A stretch of DNA of 64,000 bases from Cellulomonas cellasea (lineage in GTDB: Bacteria > Actinomycetota > Actinomycetes > Actinomycetales > Cellulomonadaceae), in assembly GCF_006538745.1 (NCBI RefSeq), contig NZ_BJLR01000026.1, forward strand, positions 20,426 through 84,425, written 5' to 3'. Positions within the stretch are counted from its first letter, which is position 1. Each line of letters starts with the position of its first letter. A model generated the notes under the pieces. That model was not told the DNA's origin. It worked only from the letters and a program-made list of their open reading frames with translations, and searched no databases. Below are positions 18,694-26,743 of the stretch, one piece after another. Made by a program: the position numbers and the translations under genes.

Positions 18694-20591
18694 GAGAGCA
18701 CCCCCGTCTCGAGCCGGTCGTCGTAGCCGCGCGCGAACCGCTGCGCCTGCAGCGCGAACATGTGCGCGTACGAGCCGCCGAGCGCCATGAGCTCGTCGTG
18801 CGTGCCGCTCTCGGCGATGCGCCCGTCGGCGAGCAGGACGATGCGGTCCGCGAGCCGGACCGTCGACAGCCGGTGCGACACGAGCACGGTCGAGACCCCC
18901 TGGGTGATGCCGGCGAGCCGGCGGAACAGCTCGGCCTCGGTGCGGACGTCGAGGTGCGCCGTCGGCTCGTCGAGCACGAGGACGCGCGCCCCCGCACGCG
19001 TCGCGTAGAGCGCCCGGGCGAGCGCGACCTGCTGCCACTGCCCGCCGGACAGGTCCACCCCGCCGGTGCGGCTGCGCGCGAGCGGCGTCCGCCAGCCCGC
19101 CGGGAGCCCGTCGACGACCGGCCCCAGCCCGGCGTCGGTCGCCGCGCCGCGGACCGCATCCGGGTCGGGCCACGGCCGGTCCCCGCCGACCTGCCCGAGG
19201 GCGATGTTGTCCTCGAGCGAGAGCTGGTAGCGCACGAAGTCCTGGTGCACGACCGTGACACGGCGCCGCCACGCGCGCGCCCCGATCGCGCGCACGTCCA
19301 CGCCGTCGGCGGTGACCCGCCCGGCGCTCGGCTCGTACAGCCCGGCGAGCACCTTCGTGAGCGTCGACTTGCCGGCGCCGTTGAGCCCGACGACCGCGAG
19401 CAGCTCCCCCGGCCGGATCTCGAGGTCGAGACCGCGCAGCACCGGCCCGCTCGAGCCCGGGTAGGCGAACGTCACACCCTCGAGGCGGACGTGCGGGGCG
19501 GCCGGCTCGGGCGCCGTCGCGGTCCCGGGCACGTGCCGGGTCTCGGTCTCGATCTCCCTCACGGCGCCGGGCACGGTCTCGGTCTCCGGCTCGGTCAGCC
19601 GCGCGCGCAGCGCCTCGGCCGCCCGGACGACCGGGCGCGCGCCCTCGACCATGAGCGCGTCGCCCGTCCCGGTGACGGCGCTGAACACGCCCCACCCGGC
19701 CGCGAGGAGCCCGGCGAGGGCACCGACGGTGCCGTGCCCGCGCGTCGTCCCGACCGCCGCGACGACGAAGGCGGCGCCGAGGGGCACGACGGCCGCGAGC
19801 AGGACCCACCACTTCTCCCGGGCGGCCCGGAGGTCGTCCGCCCAGACGTCGTCGAGCTGCGCGTGCAGGTGCCGCTGGCGCCGGTCGACGACCCAGGCGC
19901 CGAGCCCGAACGTGCGCAGCTCCTTGGCCTCCGCGGGCGCGCTCGTGAGCTCCCCCCAGTAGTGCGCACGCCGGTTCTCGGGCAGCCCGTCGACCCAGAT
20001 GCGGAAGTGCCGCACCCACTGGCCCCGCACGAGGTGGCGGACGACGACCGCCGGGACGACGAGCAGCGGGACGAGCCACCACGACCACGCCGCGACGACG
20101 GCCGCGGTCGACACCAGCCCGACCCACCGGACGAGCACGCTGAGCTGCCCGAGCGCACCCTCCGCGGGCGTCTTCTCGACCCACTCGCGGGGGTCAGCGG
20201 TTGCGGCCCGCACGAGGGCCTGCACCTCCGCGCTCTCGACGACGTCGAGCGTGGCGGTCCGGGTGAGCAGCCGCATGACGTCGGCCCGGTGGCGCGCGTC
20301 GATGCGTCCGCGGACGAGCGTCACGAGCGGGCGCTGGAAGACGCTGCACGTCTGACCGAGCAGCAGCACGGCCCCGACGAGCAGGACCGCGCCGGCGGTC
20401 CCCGCGCCGGGCGTCGCGGCGGCGTCGAGCAGCCGGGCGGTCACCAGGGCGGTCGCCGCCGGGAGCAGCGCCTGGAGCACGCGCACCGCGACGAGCACCG
20501 CGAGCAGGGGCCGCCCGGCTCCCGGCAGCAGCGCCAGCAGCGCGGTCCGCTCGCGGGTCGCGGCACACAGCCGCCGGACCGTCTTCTGCAT
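18690..20591 (-). CDS. ABC exporter (fused membrane + ATPase), first gene of a pair
   Basis: The 633-residue half-transporter has a membrane domain of about 330 residues starting LLAVLVAVRVLQALLPAATA. A Glu/Thr/Pro-rich linker follows, then an ATPase with Walker A GLNGAGKSTLTKVLAG (about 400), signature LSGGQWQQVALARALY and Walker B RVLVLDEPTAHLD. The ATG with GAGGAGG seven bases upstream is preferred over an in-frame GTG 99 bases earlier that lacks a site. Walker motifs look intact in both partners. The closest architectural relatives are the tandem exporters next to class III/IV lanthipeptide genes, but many occur alone. Confidence 0.9.
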   Translation of the reverse strand: MQKTVRRLCAATRERTALLALLPGAGRPLLAVLVAVRVLQALLPAATALVTARLLDAAATPGAGTAGAVLLVGAVLLLGQTCSVFQRPLVTLVRGRIDARHRADVMRLLTRTATLDVVESAEVQALVRAATADPREWVEKTPAEGALGQLSVLVRWVGLVSTAAVVAAWSWWLVPLLVVPAVVVRHLVRGQWVRHFRIWVDGLPENRRAHYWGELTSAPAEAKELRTFGLGAWVVDRRQRHLHAQLDDVWADDLRAAREKWWVLLAAVVPLGAAFVVAAVGTTRGHGTVGALAGLLAAGWGVFSAVTGTGDALMVEGARPVVRAAEALRARLTEPETETVPGAVREIETETRHVPGTATAPEPAAPHVRLEGVTFAYPGSSGPVLRGLDLEIRPGELLAVVGLNGAGKSTLTKVLAGLYEPSAGRVTADGVDVRAIGARAWRRRVTVVHQDFVRYQLSLEDNIALGQVGGDRPWPDPDAVRGAATDAGLGPVVDGLPAGWRTPLARSRTGGVDLSGGQWQQVALARALYATRAGARVLVLDEPTAHLDVRTEAELFRRLAGITQGVSTVLVSHRLSTVRLADRIVLLADGRIAESGTHDELMALGGSYAHMFALQAQRFARGYDDRLETGVLS

Positions 20592-20979
20592 GGAGCCTCC
20601 TCGTCGAAGCGCTACGACTGTGGGCAGCGAGGAGCGGCGTTCCCGTGCGTCACGCACCCCTGCGGAACCGGCCTGCCACGGCTGCGTCACGGACGCTCGG
20701 CACGGGTTCCTCCGCGAGTCTGGTCGCTGACCTGCTGCGATGTCCAGGCATATCGGTCGCGGCGTCGACGTTGCTCGCGCTGCTCGTGGTCACCCACCGA
20801 GTGCGACACCAGTCGAACCGCTTCAACGACGTTCGGTGCAGCCGTCGCAGAGACGCTCACGCGCGCACCGCGACCGCTCGTGTGCGTCGCGCTGCGCAGC
20901 AGTGATCGCCATCCGCATCTGCGTCAGTATTCCCCGATCAATGACGTTTCTGCGGATCCCGCGGTGAACCGCCCGGCTG

Positions 20980-21016
20980 TCGGCGCGCCGAAAGCCCGGG
21001 GCTCTCGGCGCGCCGA
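20980..21016. repeat. Twin copies of the 12-bp palindrome TCGGCGCGCCGA
   Basis: TCGGCGCGCCGA occurs at 20980-20991 and again at 21005-21016. Each copy is itself palindromic, and the two can pair with each other to form one long hairpin around AAGCCCGGGGCTC. It lies downstream of the UGPase hairpin terminator and upstream of the exporter genes. It may be a second terminator or a protein site. Confidence 0.6.
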
Positions 21017-21069
21017 CGTGCGCGGAGCCGGCGGAGGCACCGCTCCCCAGGTGTCTGCCGCCCGTAGCC

Positions 21070-21130
21070 CGGGCACACCACAGGCTGGCGTCGACAGACG
21101 CCGGCCTGTGAGCTACCCGGTGTGTGCCCG
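21070..21130 (-). terminator. Large branched-stem terminator of the UGPase gene
   Basis: CGGGCACA (21070-21077) pairs with TGTGCCCG (21123-21130). Inside, CACAGGC-T-GGCGTC (21079-21092) pairs with GACGCC-G-GCCTGTG (21097-21110) around a GACA loop, with only one mismatch. It begins 19 bp beyond the UGPase stop in the direction of transcription. Confidence 0.75.
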
Positions 21131-21148
21131 GTACGCCCGGGCGGACGG

Positions 21149-22537
21149 TCAGGCGATCCCGTCGGGCCCGATCCGCGCGCCGTCCGGGAGCGTGGACGGC
21201 GTACCAGGGTCGGCGAGCGCCGCGTCGCCGGTCACGACGACGTCGCGACCGAACGTCCAGTCGCCCTGCACGCGCAGCGCGGACGCACCGGCGAGCGACG
21301 GGGCGACGGGGATGCGGTCGTCGAACTTCCCGATCGTCTTGTAGTGCTTCGGGTCGAGGTCCACGAAGGGCGCGTCGACGACGGCCTCGAGCCGGTGGTC
21401 CGCGGTCGAGCGGTACACGTCCGAGCGCAGCACGAGCAGGTCGTTCGTCGTCTTGACCGGCAGGAAGCGCGAGCGGTCCACCTCGAGCACGACGGCGCCG
21501 TCGAACACCTCGATCGCCGCGCCCATCGCCGACTCGATCTGCACCACGGGCGTCGACGAGGAGTCGGTCGGGTCGACGGTCTTGTCGTTGCGGATGAGCG
21601 GCAGGTCGAGCACGCCCCCCGTGCGCTCGAGCTCGTCGGCCAGGGCGCGCAGGTCGAGCCACAGGTTGTTCGTGTTGAAGAACGGGTGCGTCTCGATGTC
21701 CGCGGCCGCCTCGGCGTCCTCGGGCAGCGTCTGCGCCGTCTCGCGCAGCACGATCCGGCCGTCCGCGGCGCGTACCACGAGGTGGCCGCCCTTGCGGTCG
21801 GCCGGCGTCCGGCGCGCGACCTCCGCGGCGAACGGCGCACCCGTCGAGGCGAACCAGCCGGCGATGCGCGCGTCGGGCGAGACACCGAGGTTGTCGGAGT
21901 TCGACACGGACGCGTACCGGTAGCCGGCGTCGAGCAGGCGCTCGAGCGTGCCCGACGCGTAGAGCGCGGTGTACAGGTCGCCGTGCCCGGGGGGGCACCA
22001 CTCGAGGCTGGGGTCCGCGGGCCAGTCGACGGGCGTGAGGTCGTCGGCGCGCAGCTTGGGCTCGCGGTTCTGCAGGAAGTCGAGCGGGAGGCCCTCGACG
22101 GCGAGCTCCGTGTGCGGCGCGAGAGCCTCGATCGTGTCCTCGCGCGTGCGGAAGCTGTTCATCAGGACGAGCGGGAGCCGCGCACCGGTCGCGGCGCGTG
22201 CGGCGAGGACCTGGTGGGCGATCACGTCGAGGAAGGTCTGCTCGCCGCGCACGCGCAGCAGCGACTTGGCGCGGTCCATGCCCATCGAGGTGCCGAGGCC
22301 CCCGTTGAGCTTGATGACGGCCGTCACGGCGAGGGCCTCGCGGGCCGCCTCGTCGGGCACGTCGAGGTCGGCCAGGTGGGGCACGTCGGTCAGCGGGCGC
22401 ACGTCCTTCTCGGCGATCGCGCCGGTCTCCCCCGACTCGAGGAGACCGTAGAAGCGGGCGAAGACGTCGATCGCAGTGGGCGCCACCCCTGCGTCCGTCA
22501 TCTTCTGGCGGGCCTGGTCCAATCCGTCAGCGCTCAT
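21149..22537 (-). CDS. UTP-glucose-1-phosphate uridylyltransferase, eukaryotic-type (UDPGP family)
   Basis: The 462-residue protein makes UDP-glucose from UTP and glucose-1-phosphate. It belongs to the UDPGP (UGP2-like) family rather than the shorter bacterial GalU family. KLNGGLGTSMGMDRAKSLL (about 76-94) is the nucleotide-binding loop, and LEWCPPGHGDLYTALYASG, NSDNLGVSPDARI and THPFFNTNNLWLDL are family-specific. FLPVKTTNDLLVLRSD and KFDDRIP close the catalytic domain, with a short left-handed beta-helix tail. UDP-glucose would feed cell-wall glycans, trehalose or glycogen. The gene is monocistronic, divergent from the SWIM gene and followed by a strong terminator. Confidence 0.93.
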   Translation of the reverse strand: MSADGLDQARQKMTDAGVAPTAIDVFARFYGLLESGETGAIAEKDVRPLTDVPHLADLDVPDEAAREALAVTAVIKLNGGLGTSMGMDRAKSLLRVRGEQTFLDVIAHQVLAARAATGARLPLVLMNSFRTREDTIEALAPHTELAVEGLPLDFLQNREPKLRADDLTPVDWPADPSLEWCPPGHGDLYTALYASGTLERLLDAGYRYASVSNSDNLGVSPDARIAGWFASTGAPFAAEVARRTPADRKGGHLVVRAADGRIVLRETAQTLPEDAEAAADIETHPFFNTNNLWLDLRALADELERTGGVLDLPLIRNDKTVDPTDSSSTPVVQIESAMGAAIEVFDGAVVLEVDRSRFLPVKTTNDLLVLRSDVYRSTADHRLEAVVDAPFVDLDPKHYKTIGKFDDRIPVAPSLAGASALRVQGDWTFGRDVVVTGDAALADPGTPSTLPDGARIGPDGIA

Positions 22538-22734
22538 GCTTCGAGACTAGGGGCCGGACATGTCGGTGCACACCCGGCGCCCGACCCGTGGTCCGGGGCA
22601 CCCGCGCGGTCACGGCGCGGGTCCGCCGGCGCGTCGACGCAGGTTCGCCGGCTCGCCCGCCGGCGTTCGGCTGCACGTCACGCGGCTCGGGCGAGCCGTC
22701 GACCCGTGTCGGACGACGTGGCTACCGTGACGCC

Positions 22735-24066
22735 ATGCCCCCGCGCTGGACCGTCGAGCAGGCGCTCGCGCTCGCCCCCGACGCGTCGTCGGCCGCAGCG
22801 GGGCGCCGGCTCGCCGCCTCGGGGTCGTGGACCGCGGCCGGTGCGGCGCCGGGCGTCGTGTGGGGGTCGTGCGCGGGCTCCGGGAAGGTGCCGTACCAGA
22901 CGGTCGTCGACCTCACCGAGCCCGCGTTCAGCTGCTCGTGCCCGAGCCGGAAGTTCCCGTGCAAGCACGCGCTCGCGCTGCTCGTGCGGTGGGCGGGCGG
23001 CGAGGTGGCGGAGCACGACGAGCCGGCCGACGCCGCGGCGGCGTGGCTCGAGGCCCGGGCAGCCCGTGCCGCCCGGAGTGCCGAGCGTGCGGAGGCCAGA
23101 GCCGAGCGCACGACCACGACGGACCCCCGTCCCGCCGAGCGGCGTGCCGAGCAGCGCGAGCAGCGGGTCTCGGCCGGCGTCGCCGAGCTCGACCGCTGGC
23201 TGCGGGACCAGGTCCGCACCGGTGTGGCGTCCGCGGACACCGCGGGGTACGCGCTGACCGACCCGGTCGCCGCCCGGCTCGTCGACGCGCAGGCGCCCGG
23301 CCTGGCCGGAGCGGTGCGCCGCCTCGCGTCGGTCGCGGCGTCGGGCGAGGGGTGGCCCGGGCGGCTGCTCGAGGAGCTCGCGCTGGTGCACCTGCTGACG
23401 ACGGCGCACCGCCGGCTCGCCGAGCTCCCCGCCGACCTCGCGGCCACCGTCCGCACGCGCGTCGGCGCCACCGTGCGCACCGAGGACGTGCTCGCCGGTC
23501 CCCCCGTGCGGGACCGCTGGGACGTCCTCGCGCTGCGGGACTCCTCGGACGGGCGGCTCACGACCCGGCGCGTGCACGTGCGCGGCGCCGCGACCGGGCG
23601 GGACGCGCTCGTGCTGTCGTTCGCCGGGCCGGGCCACGTGCTCGACGTCTCGCTCGTGCCCGGCACGGCCCTCGACGCCGACCTGCACTTCCACCCCGGT
23701 GCGCTCGGGCTGCGCGCGGTGGTCGGCGCCCGGCACGGGGAGCCCTGCCCGCTGTCCGCGGTCACGGGCGTCCCCGTGCGCCACGTGCTCGCGGCGTGGG
23801 CGCGCGCCCTCGCGGCCGACCCGTGGACGAGCGACCTGCCCGTGGTGCTCGGGGACGTGCACGTGCTCCCGGCGCCCGACGGCGCACCGGCCGGCTGGCT
23901 CGTCGCGGACACCGCCGGTGACGCGCTCCCGCTCGTGGCGGCGCCCGGGCTCTGGACGGTCCTCGCCGTCTCCGGCGGGCGTCCCGTGACCCTCGTCGGG
24001 GCGCTGACCCCGGGCGGCGTGCGGGCCGAGGCCGTGCTCCCCGACGGCGCGCTGGTGGTCGTGTGA
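22735..24066 (+). CDS. SWIM zinc-finger protein, first gene of the MoxR-VWA operon
   Basis: The 443-residue protein has a SWIM zinc finger near its N-terminus, Cys67-x-Cys69 ... Cys76-x-His78 in FSCSCPSRKFPCKHALAL. The preceding ALAPDASSAAAGRRLAA and WGSCAGSGKVPYQTVVDL stretches are typical of the YehQ-like SWIM proteins that accompany MoxR ATPases. A charged Arg/Glu/Ala segment follows (about 100-145), then a roughly 290-residue C-terminal domain I do not recognise. SWIM fingers bind DNA or proteins. The ATG is the start closest to the conserved part. The stop overlaps the next start (GTGA), beginning a run of five overlapping genes. Confidence 0.85.
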   Translation: MPPRWTVEQALALAPDASSAAAGRRLAASGSWTAAGAAPGVVWGSCAGSGKVPYQTVVDLTEPAFSCSCPSRKFPCKHALALLVRWAGGEVAEHDEPADAAAAWLEARAARAARSAERAEARAERTTTTDPRPAERRAEQREQRVSAGVAELDRWLRDQVRTGVASADTAGYALTDPVAARLVDAQAPGLAGAVRRLASVAASGEGWPGRLLEELALVHLLTTAHRRLAELPADLAATVRTRVGATVRTEDVLAGPPVRDRWDVLALRDSSDGRLTTRRVHVRGAATGRDALVLSFAGPGHVLDVSLVPGTALDADLHFHPGALGLRAVVGARHGEPCPLSAVTGVPVRHVLAAWARALAADPWTSDLPVVLGDVHVLPAPDGAPAGWLVADTAGDALPLVAAPGLWTVLAVSGGRPVTLVGALTPGGVRAEAVLPDGALVVV

Positions 24067-25619
24067 GCACCGGTGTGCCGGCAGCGCGGCGCGTGCTCGG
24101 CTGGGACGACCTCGTCACCGCCGCGCTGCTCGGCGTGGCCCGGCGACCCGTCGACCCCGCGGCGCTCCCCGGGGAGGTGGGGCGCCTCGCGGGGACCCTC
24201 CCCGACGCCGACGCCCCCGGCCGGCTGCTCGACGCGGCGGCGCTGCTCACCACGCTCCGCCGGGCCGGCGGCGGCCCGCTCCTCGCACCCCCGCCCGGTC
24301 CCGCCGCGCCCCCCGAGGCGGCCTCTCCGGTGTCCGCCGCCGGGGGCGCCCGCCTCGCCGCCCTCCTCGCGCGGACCGACCCGCTCGCCGAGCGCCTGCT
24401 CGACGAGTGGCTCGCTCTCGCCGCCGGTCGCGGCCTCCTCGTCCCGCCCGCGCAGCTACCGCGGCTGCTCGACTGGGCGAGCGCGCGCGGCGAGCGGGGC
24501 GAGGTCCGCCGGGACCGCGCCGAGCGCGTGGCACCCGTGCTCGGGGAGCGGGGACGTTGGCTCGCGCGCCACCGCACCGACTGGGCGCCGACGGTCGCAC
24601 CCGCGCCCGAGCCGGGCGACCTCGGGACGTACGGCACGGCCGCCGAGCGGCGCGACCACCTCCTCGCGGTGCGTCGGCGCGACCCTGCCGCGGCGCGCGA
24701 CCTGCTGCTCGCCGCGGACCCGTCGACGCTGCGGGGCGAGGAGCGCGCGCAGCTCTACGGCGTGCTCGCGGACGGCCTCGGACCCGCCGACGAGGAGCTG
24801 CTCGAGCGCGCGCTCGACGACAGCCGCCAGGACGTCCGGACCGCCGCCGCGGCGATGCTCCGGCGGCTGCCCGGGAGCGAGTTCGCGTCCCGCGCTGCGG
24901 CACGCGCCGTCCCGCTCGTGCGCGTCGAGCGACGCCGGCTGCGGCGCGTGCTCGTCGTCGACCTCCCCGAGGTGGACCCGGCCCAGCGGGACGACCGGGC
25001 GCTGCCGGCCGCACCGTCGGGGACCGGCGCGCGCGTGTGGCTGCTCCTTCACCTCGTCCTGGCCACACCGCTGCGCACGTGGGAGGAGGCGCTCGCCGCG
25101 ACGCCCGACGAGCTCGTGGCGCTGCCCGTCGCGGACGACCTGCGCGGCCGGCTGCGCGCGCGCTGGCTCGGCGCCGCCCGCGACCAGGCCGACGCGGCGT
25201 GGGCCCGGGCGCTCCTGCGTGACGCGGACCCGGGCGAGCGGGTCGCGCTCCTCCCGGTGCTCGACGTCCAGGAGCGGGCCGAGCACGTCGCCGCCGCGGT
25301 CGACGCGCTCGCGGAGCAGGGCGGACGCGCGGCGCTCACCCACGTCGACGCGCTGCTCGGCACCTGCCCCCGGCCCTGGCCGCCCGTCCTGGCAGCAGCG
25401 GTGCTCCGCTGGCTCGCCCGCGAGCGCTCGACCGACACCTGGCACGCGGACTGGGCGCTGCGGACCGTCGCGATGCGGCTGCCGACCGACGCGGCCACCG
25501 AGGAGGCCGTGCGGACCGCCGGGCTCGCCCGCGGCGTCGACGACCCGTGGCGGGCGCGCGTGCTGACCGTCGCCGACACGCTGCACGACCGACGCCACAT
25601 GACCGAGGAGCTCCGTTGA
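24063..25619 (+). CDS. DUF5691 family protein (helical repeat)
   Basis: The 518-residue protein is rich in Ala, Leu and Arg and almost certainly an alpha-helical solenoid. It opens GWDDLVTAALLGVARRPVD, the standard DUF5691 beginning. The middle section has HEAT-like pairs such as LLERALDDSRQDVRTAAAAM, and LRRVLVVDLPEV is a conserved strand-like break. No catalytic motif is visible. The GTG start overlaps the SWIM gene and its stop overlaps the ATPase start. In such operons the protein is a likely adaptor or scaffold for the MoxR ATPase; this is inferred from position only. Confidence 0.82.
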   Translation: MSTGVPAARRVLGWDDLVTAALLGVARRPVDPAALPGEVGRLAGTLPDADAPGRLLDAAALLTTLRRAGGGPLLAPPPGPAAPPEAASPVSAAGGARLAALLARTDPLAERLLDEWLALAAGRGLLVPPAQLPRLLDWASARGERGEVRRDRAERVAPVLGERGRWLARHRTDWAPTVAPAPEPGDLGTYGTAAERRDHLLAVRRRDPAAARDLLLAADPSTLRGEERAQLYGVLADGLGPADEELLERALDDSRQDVRTAAAAMLRRLPGSEFASRAAARAVPLVRVERRRLRRVLVVDLPEVDPAQRDDRALPAAPSGTGARVWLLLHLVLATPLRTWEEALAATPDELVALPVADDLRGRLRARWLGAARDQADAAWARALLRDADPGERVALLPVLDVQERAEHVAAAVDALAEQGGRAALTHVDALLGTCPRPWPPVLAAAVLRWLARERSTDTWHADWALRTVAMRLPTDAATEEAVRTAGLARGVDDPWRARVLTVADTLHDRRHMTEELR

Positions 25620-26743
25620 CCACCACCCCTCAGGCCCCGCTCGCCGACGCGTCCGGGAACGCCGACGCGCTCCTGCGCCCGCACGCCGAGCAGGCGTTCG
25701 CCCACGAGCTCGCGGCGCTCGCGGCCCTCGACGACCGGCCGCGCCCGCCCGCGTGGCTGCTCTCGCCGGGCGCCGTGGTGACGTACCTGCTCGGCGGCAC
25801 GCTCGGGGACGGGACCGTCATCACCCCCAAGTACGTGGGGCCGCGCCGGCTCGTCGAGGTCGCGGTCGCGACGCTCGCGACGGACCGGGCGCTGCTGCTC
25901 CTGGGCGTGCCCGGAACCGCCAAGACCTGGGTCAGCGAGCACCTCACGGCCGCGGTCAGCGGCCGCTCGACGCTGCTCGTCCAGGGCACGTCCGGCACGG
26001 GCGAGGACGCCATCCGGTACGGCTGGAACTACGCGCGGCTGCTCGCCGAGGGCCCCACCCCGGCGGCGCTCGTCCCCTCACCGGTCATGACGGCGATGCG
26101 CGAGGCGAAGATCGCGCGCATCGAGGAGCTCACGCGCATCCCGTCCGATGTCCAGGACGCCCTCATCACCGTGCTGTCCGAGAAGTCGCTGCCGGTCCCC
26201 GAGCTCGGCACCGAGGTGCAGGCGGCGAAGGGGTTCAACGTCATCGCGACCGCGAACGACCGCGACCGCGGCGTCAACGAGCTGTCCTCGGCTCTGCGGC
26301 GGCGCTTCAACACCGTCGTCCTCCCGCTGCCCGCGACCGAGCAGGAGGAGGTCGACATCGTCACCCGACGCGTCGCGCAGCTCGGCGCGGCGCTCGAGCT
26401 CCCGCCTGTCCCGGCGGCCGCCGAGGAGATCCGCCGGGTCGTGACGGTGTTCCGCGAGCTGCGCTCGGGCCGGACGCTCGACGGGCGGACCACGCTCAAG
26501 CAGCCGTCGGGGACGCTCTCGACGGCCGAGGCGATCTCGGTGGTCACCCAAGGGCTCGCGCTCGCGGCGCACTTCGGCGACGGGACGCTCCAGCCGTCGG
26601 ACATCGCCGCGGGGATCGTCGGCTCGGTCGTCAAGGACCCCGTCGCCGACCGGGCGGTGTGGTTCGAGTACCTCGAGGCGGTGGCCCGCGAGCGCGAGGG
26701 GTGGCACGAGTTCTACGCCGCGTGCCGCGAGGTCAGCGGATGA
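25616..26743 (+). CDS. MoxR-family AAA+ ATPase (YehL-like)
   Basis: The 375-residue protein starts at a TTG that overlaps the previous stop (TTGA) and has GAGGAG five bases upstream; no ATG or GTG fits as well. Walker A is GVPGTAKTW (about 97-105). The Walker B/acidic helix is ARIEELTRIPSDVQDALI, sensor 1 is FNVIATANDRDRGVNELS, and an Arg-rich finger follows at SALRRRFNT. The lid domain contains TLSTAEAISVVTQGL. The wording IEELTRIP instead of DEINR is typical of the YehL branch of MoxR proteins. These ATPases work as chaperones together with a VWA partner, here the last gene of the operon. Confidence 0.92.
   Translation: MTTTPQAPLADASGNADALLRPHAEQAFAHELAALAALDDRPRPPAWLLSPGAVVTYLLGGTLGDGTVITPKYVGPRRLVEVAVATLATDRALLLLGVPGTAKTWVSEHLTAAVSGRSTLLVQGTSGTGEDAIRYGWNYARLLAEGPTPAALVPSPVMTAMREAKIARIEELTRIPSDVQDALITVLSEKSLPVPELGTEVQAAKGFNVIATANDRDRGVNELSSALRRRFNTVVLPLPATEQEEVDIVTRRVAQLGAALELPPVPAAAEEIRRVVTVFRELRSGRTLDGRTTLKQPSGTLSTAEAISVVTQGLALAAHFGDGTLQPSDIAAGIVGSVVKDPVADRAVWFEYLEAVAREREGWHEFYAACREVSG

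Larger units (their letters stand above)
20592..21148. other. 557-bp intergenic region with strong palindromes, upstream of the exporter pair
   Basis: The region holds the promoter of the exporter operon (leftward) and the 3' end of the UGPase transcript. Bases 20905-20960 are distinctly richer in A+T than the surroundings. Two minus-strand mini-ORFs (31 codons at 20823-20918, and 17 codons at 20650-20703 with a GGAGG site) were examined for a secreted-peptide precursor. Neither has a leader or core pattern. I see no gene that I can support. Confidence 0.5.

Noticed and set aside
20650..20703. 17-codon minus-strand ORF with a GGAGG site upstream of the first exporter gene
   Set aside because: Good ribosome site but a basic, patternless peptide. 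Kept only as a note in the intergenic entry.
20823..20918. 31-codon minus-strand ORF as possible exporter cargo peptide
   Set aside because: No ribosome site, Arg-rich, no leader/core layout, and too weak to call a precursor.
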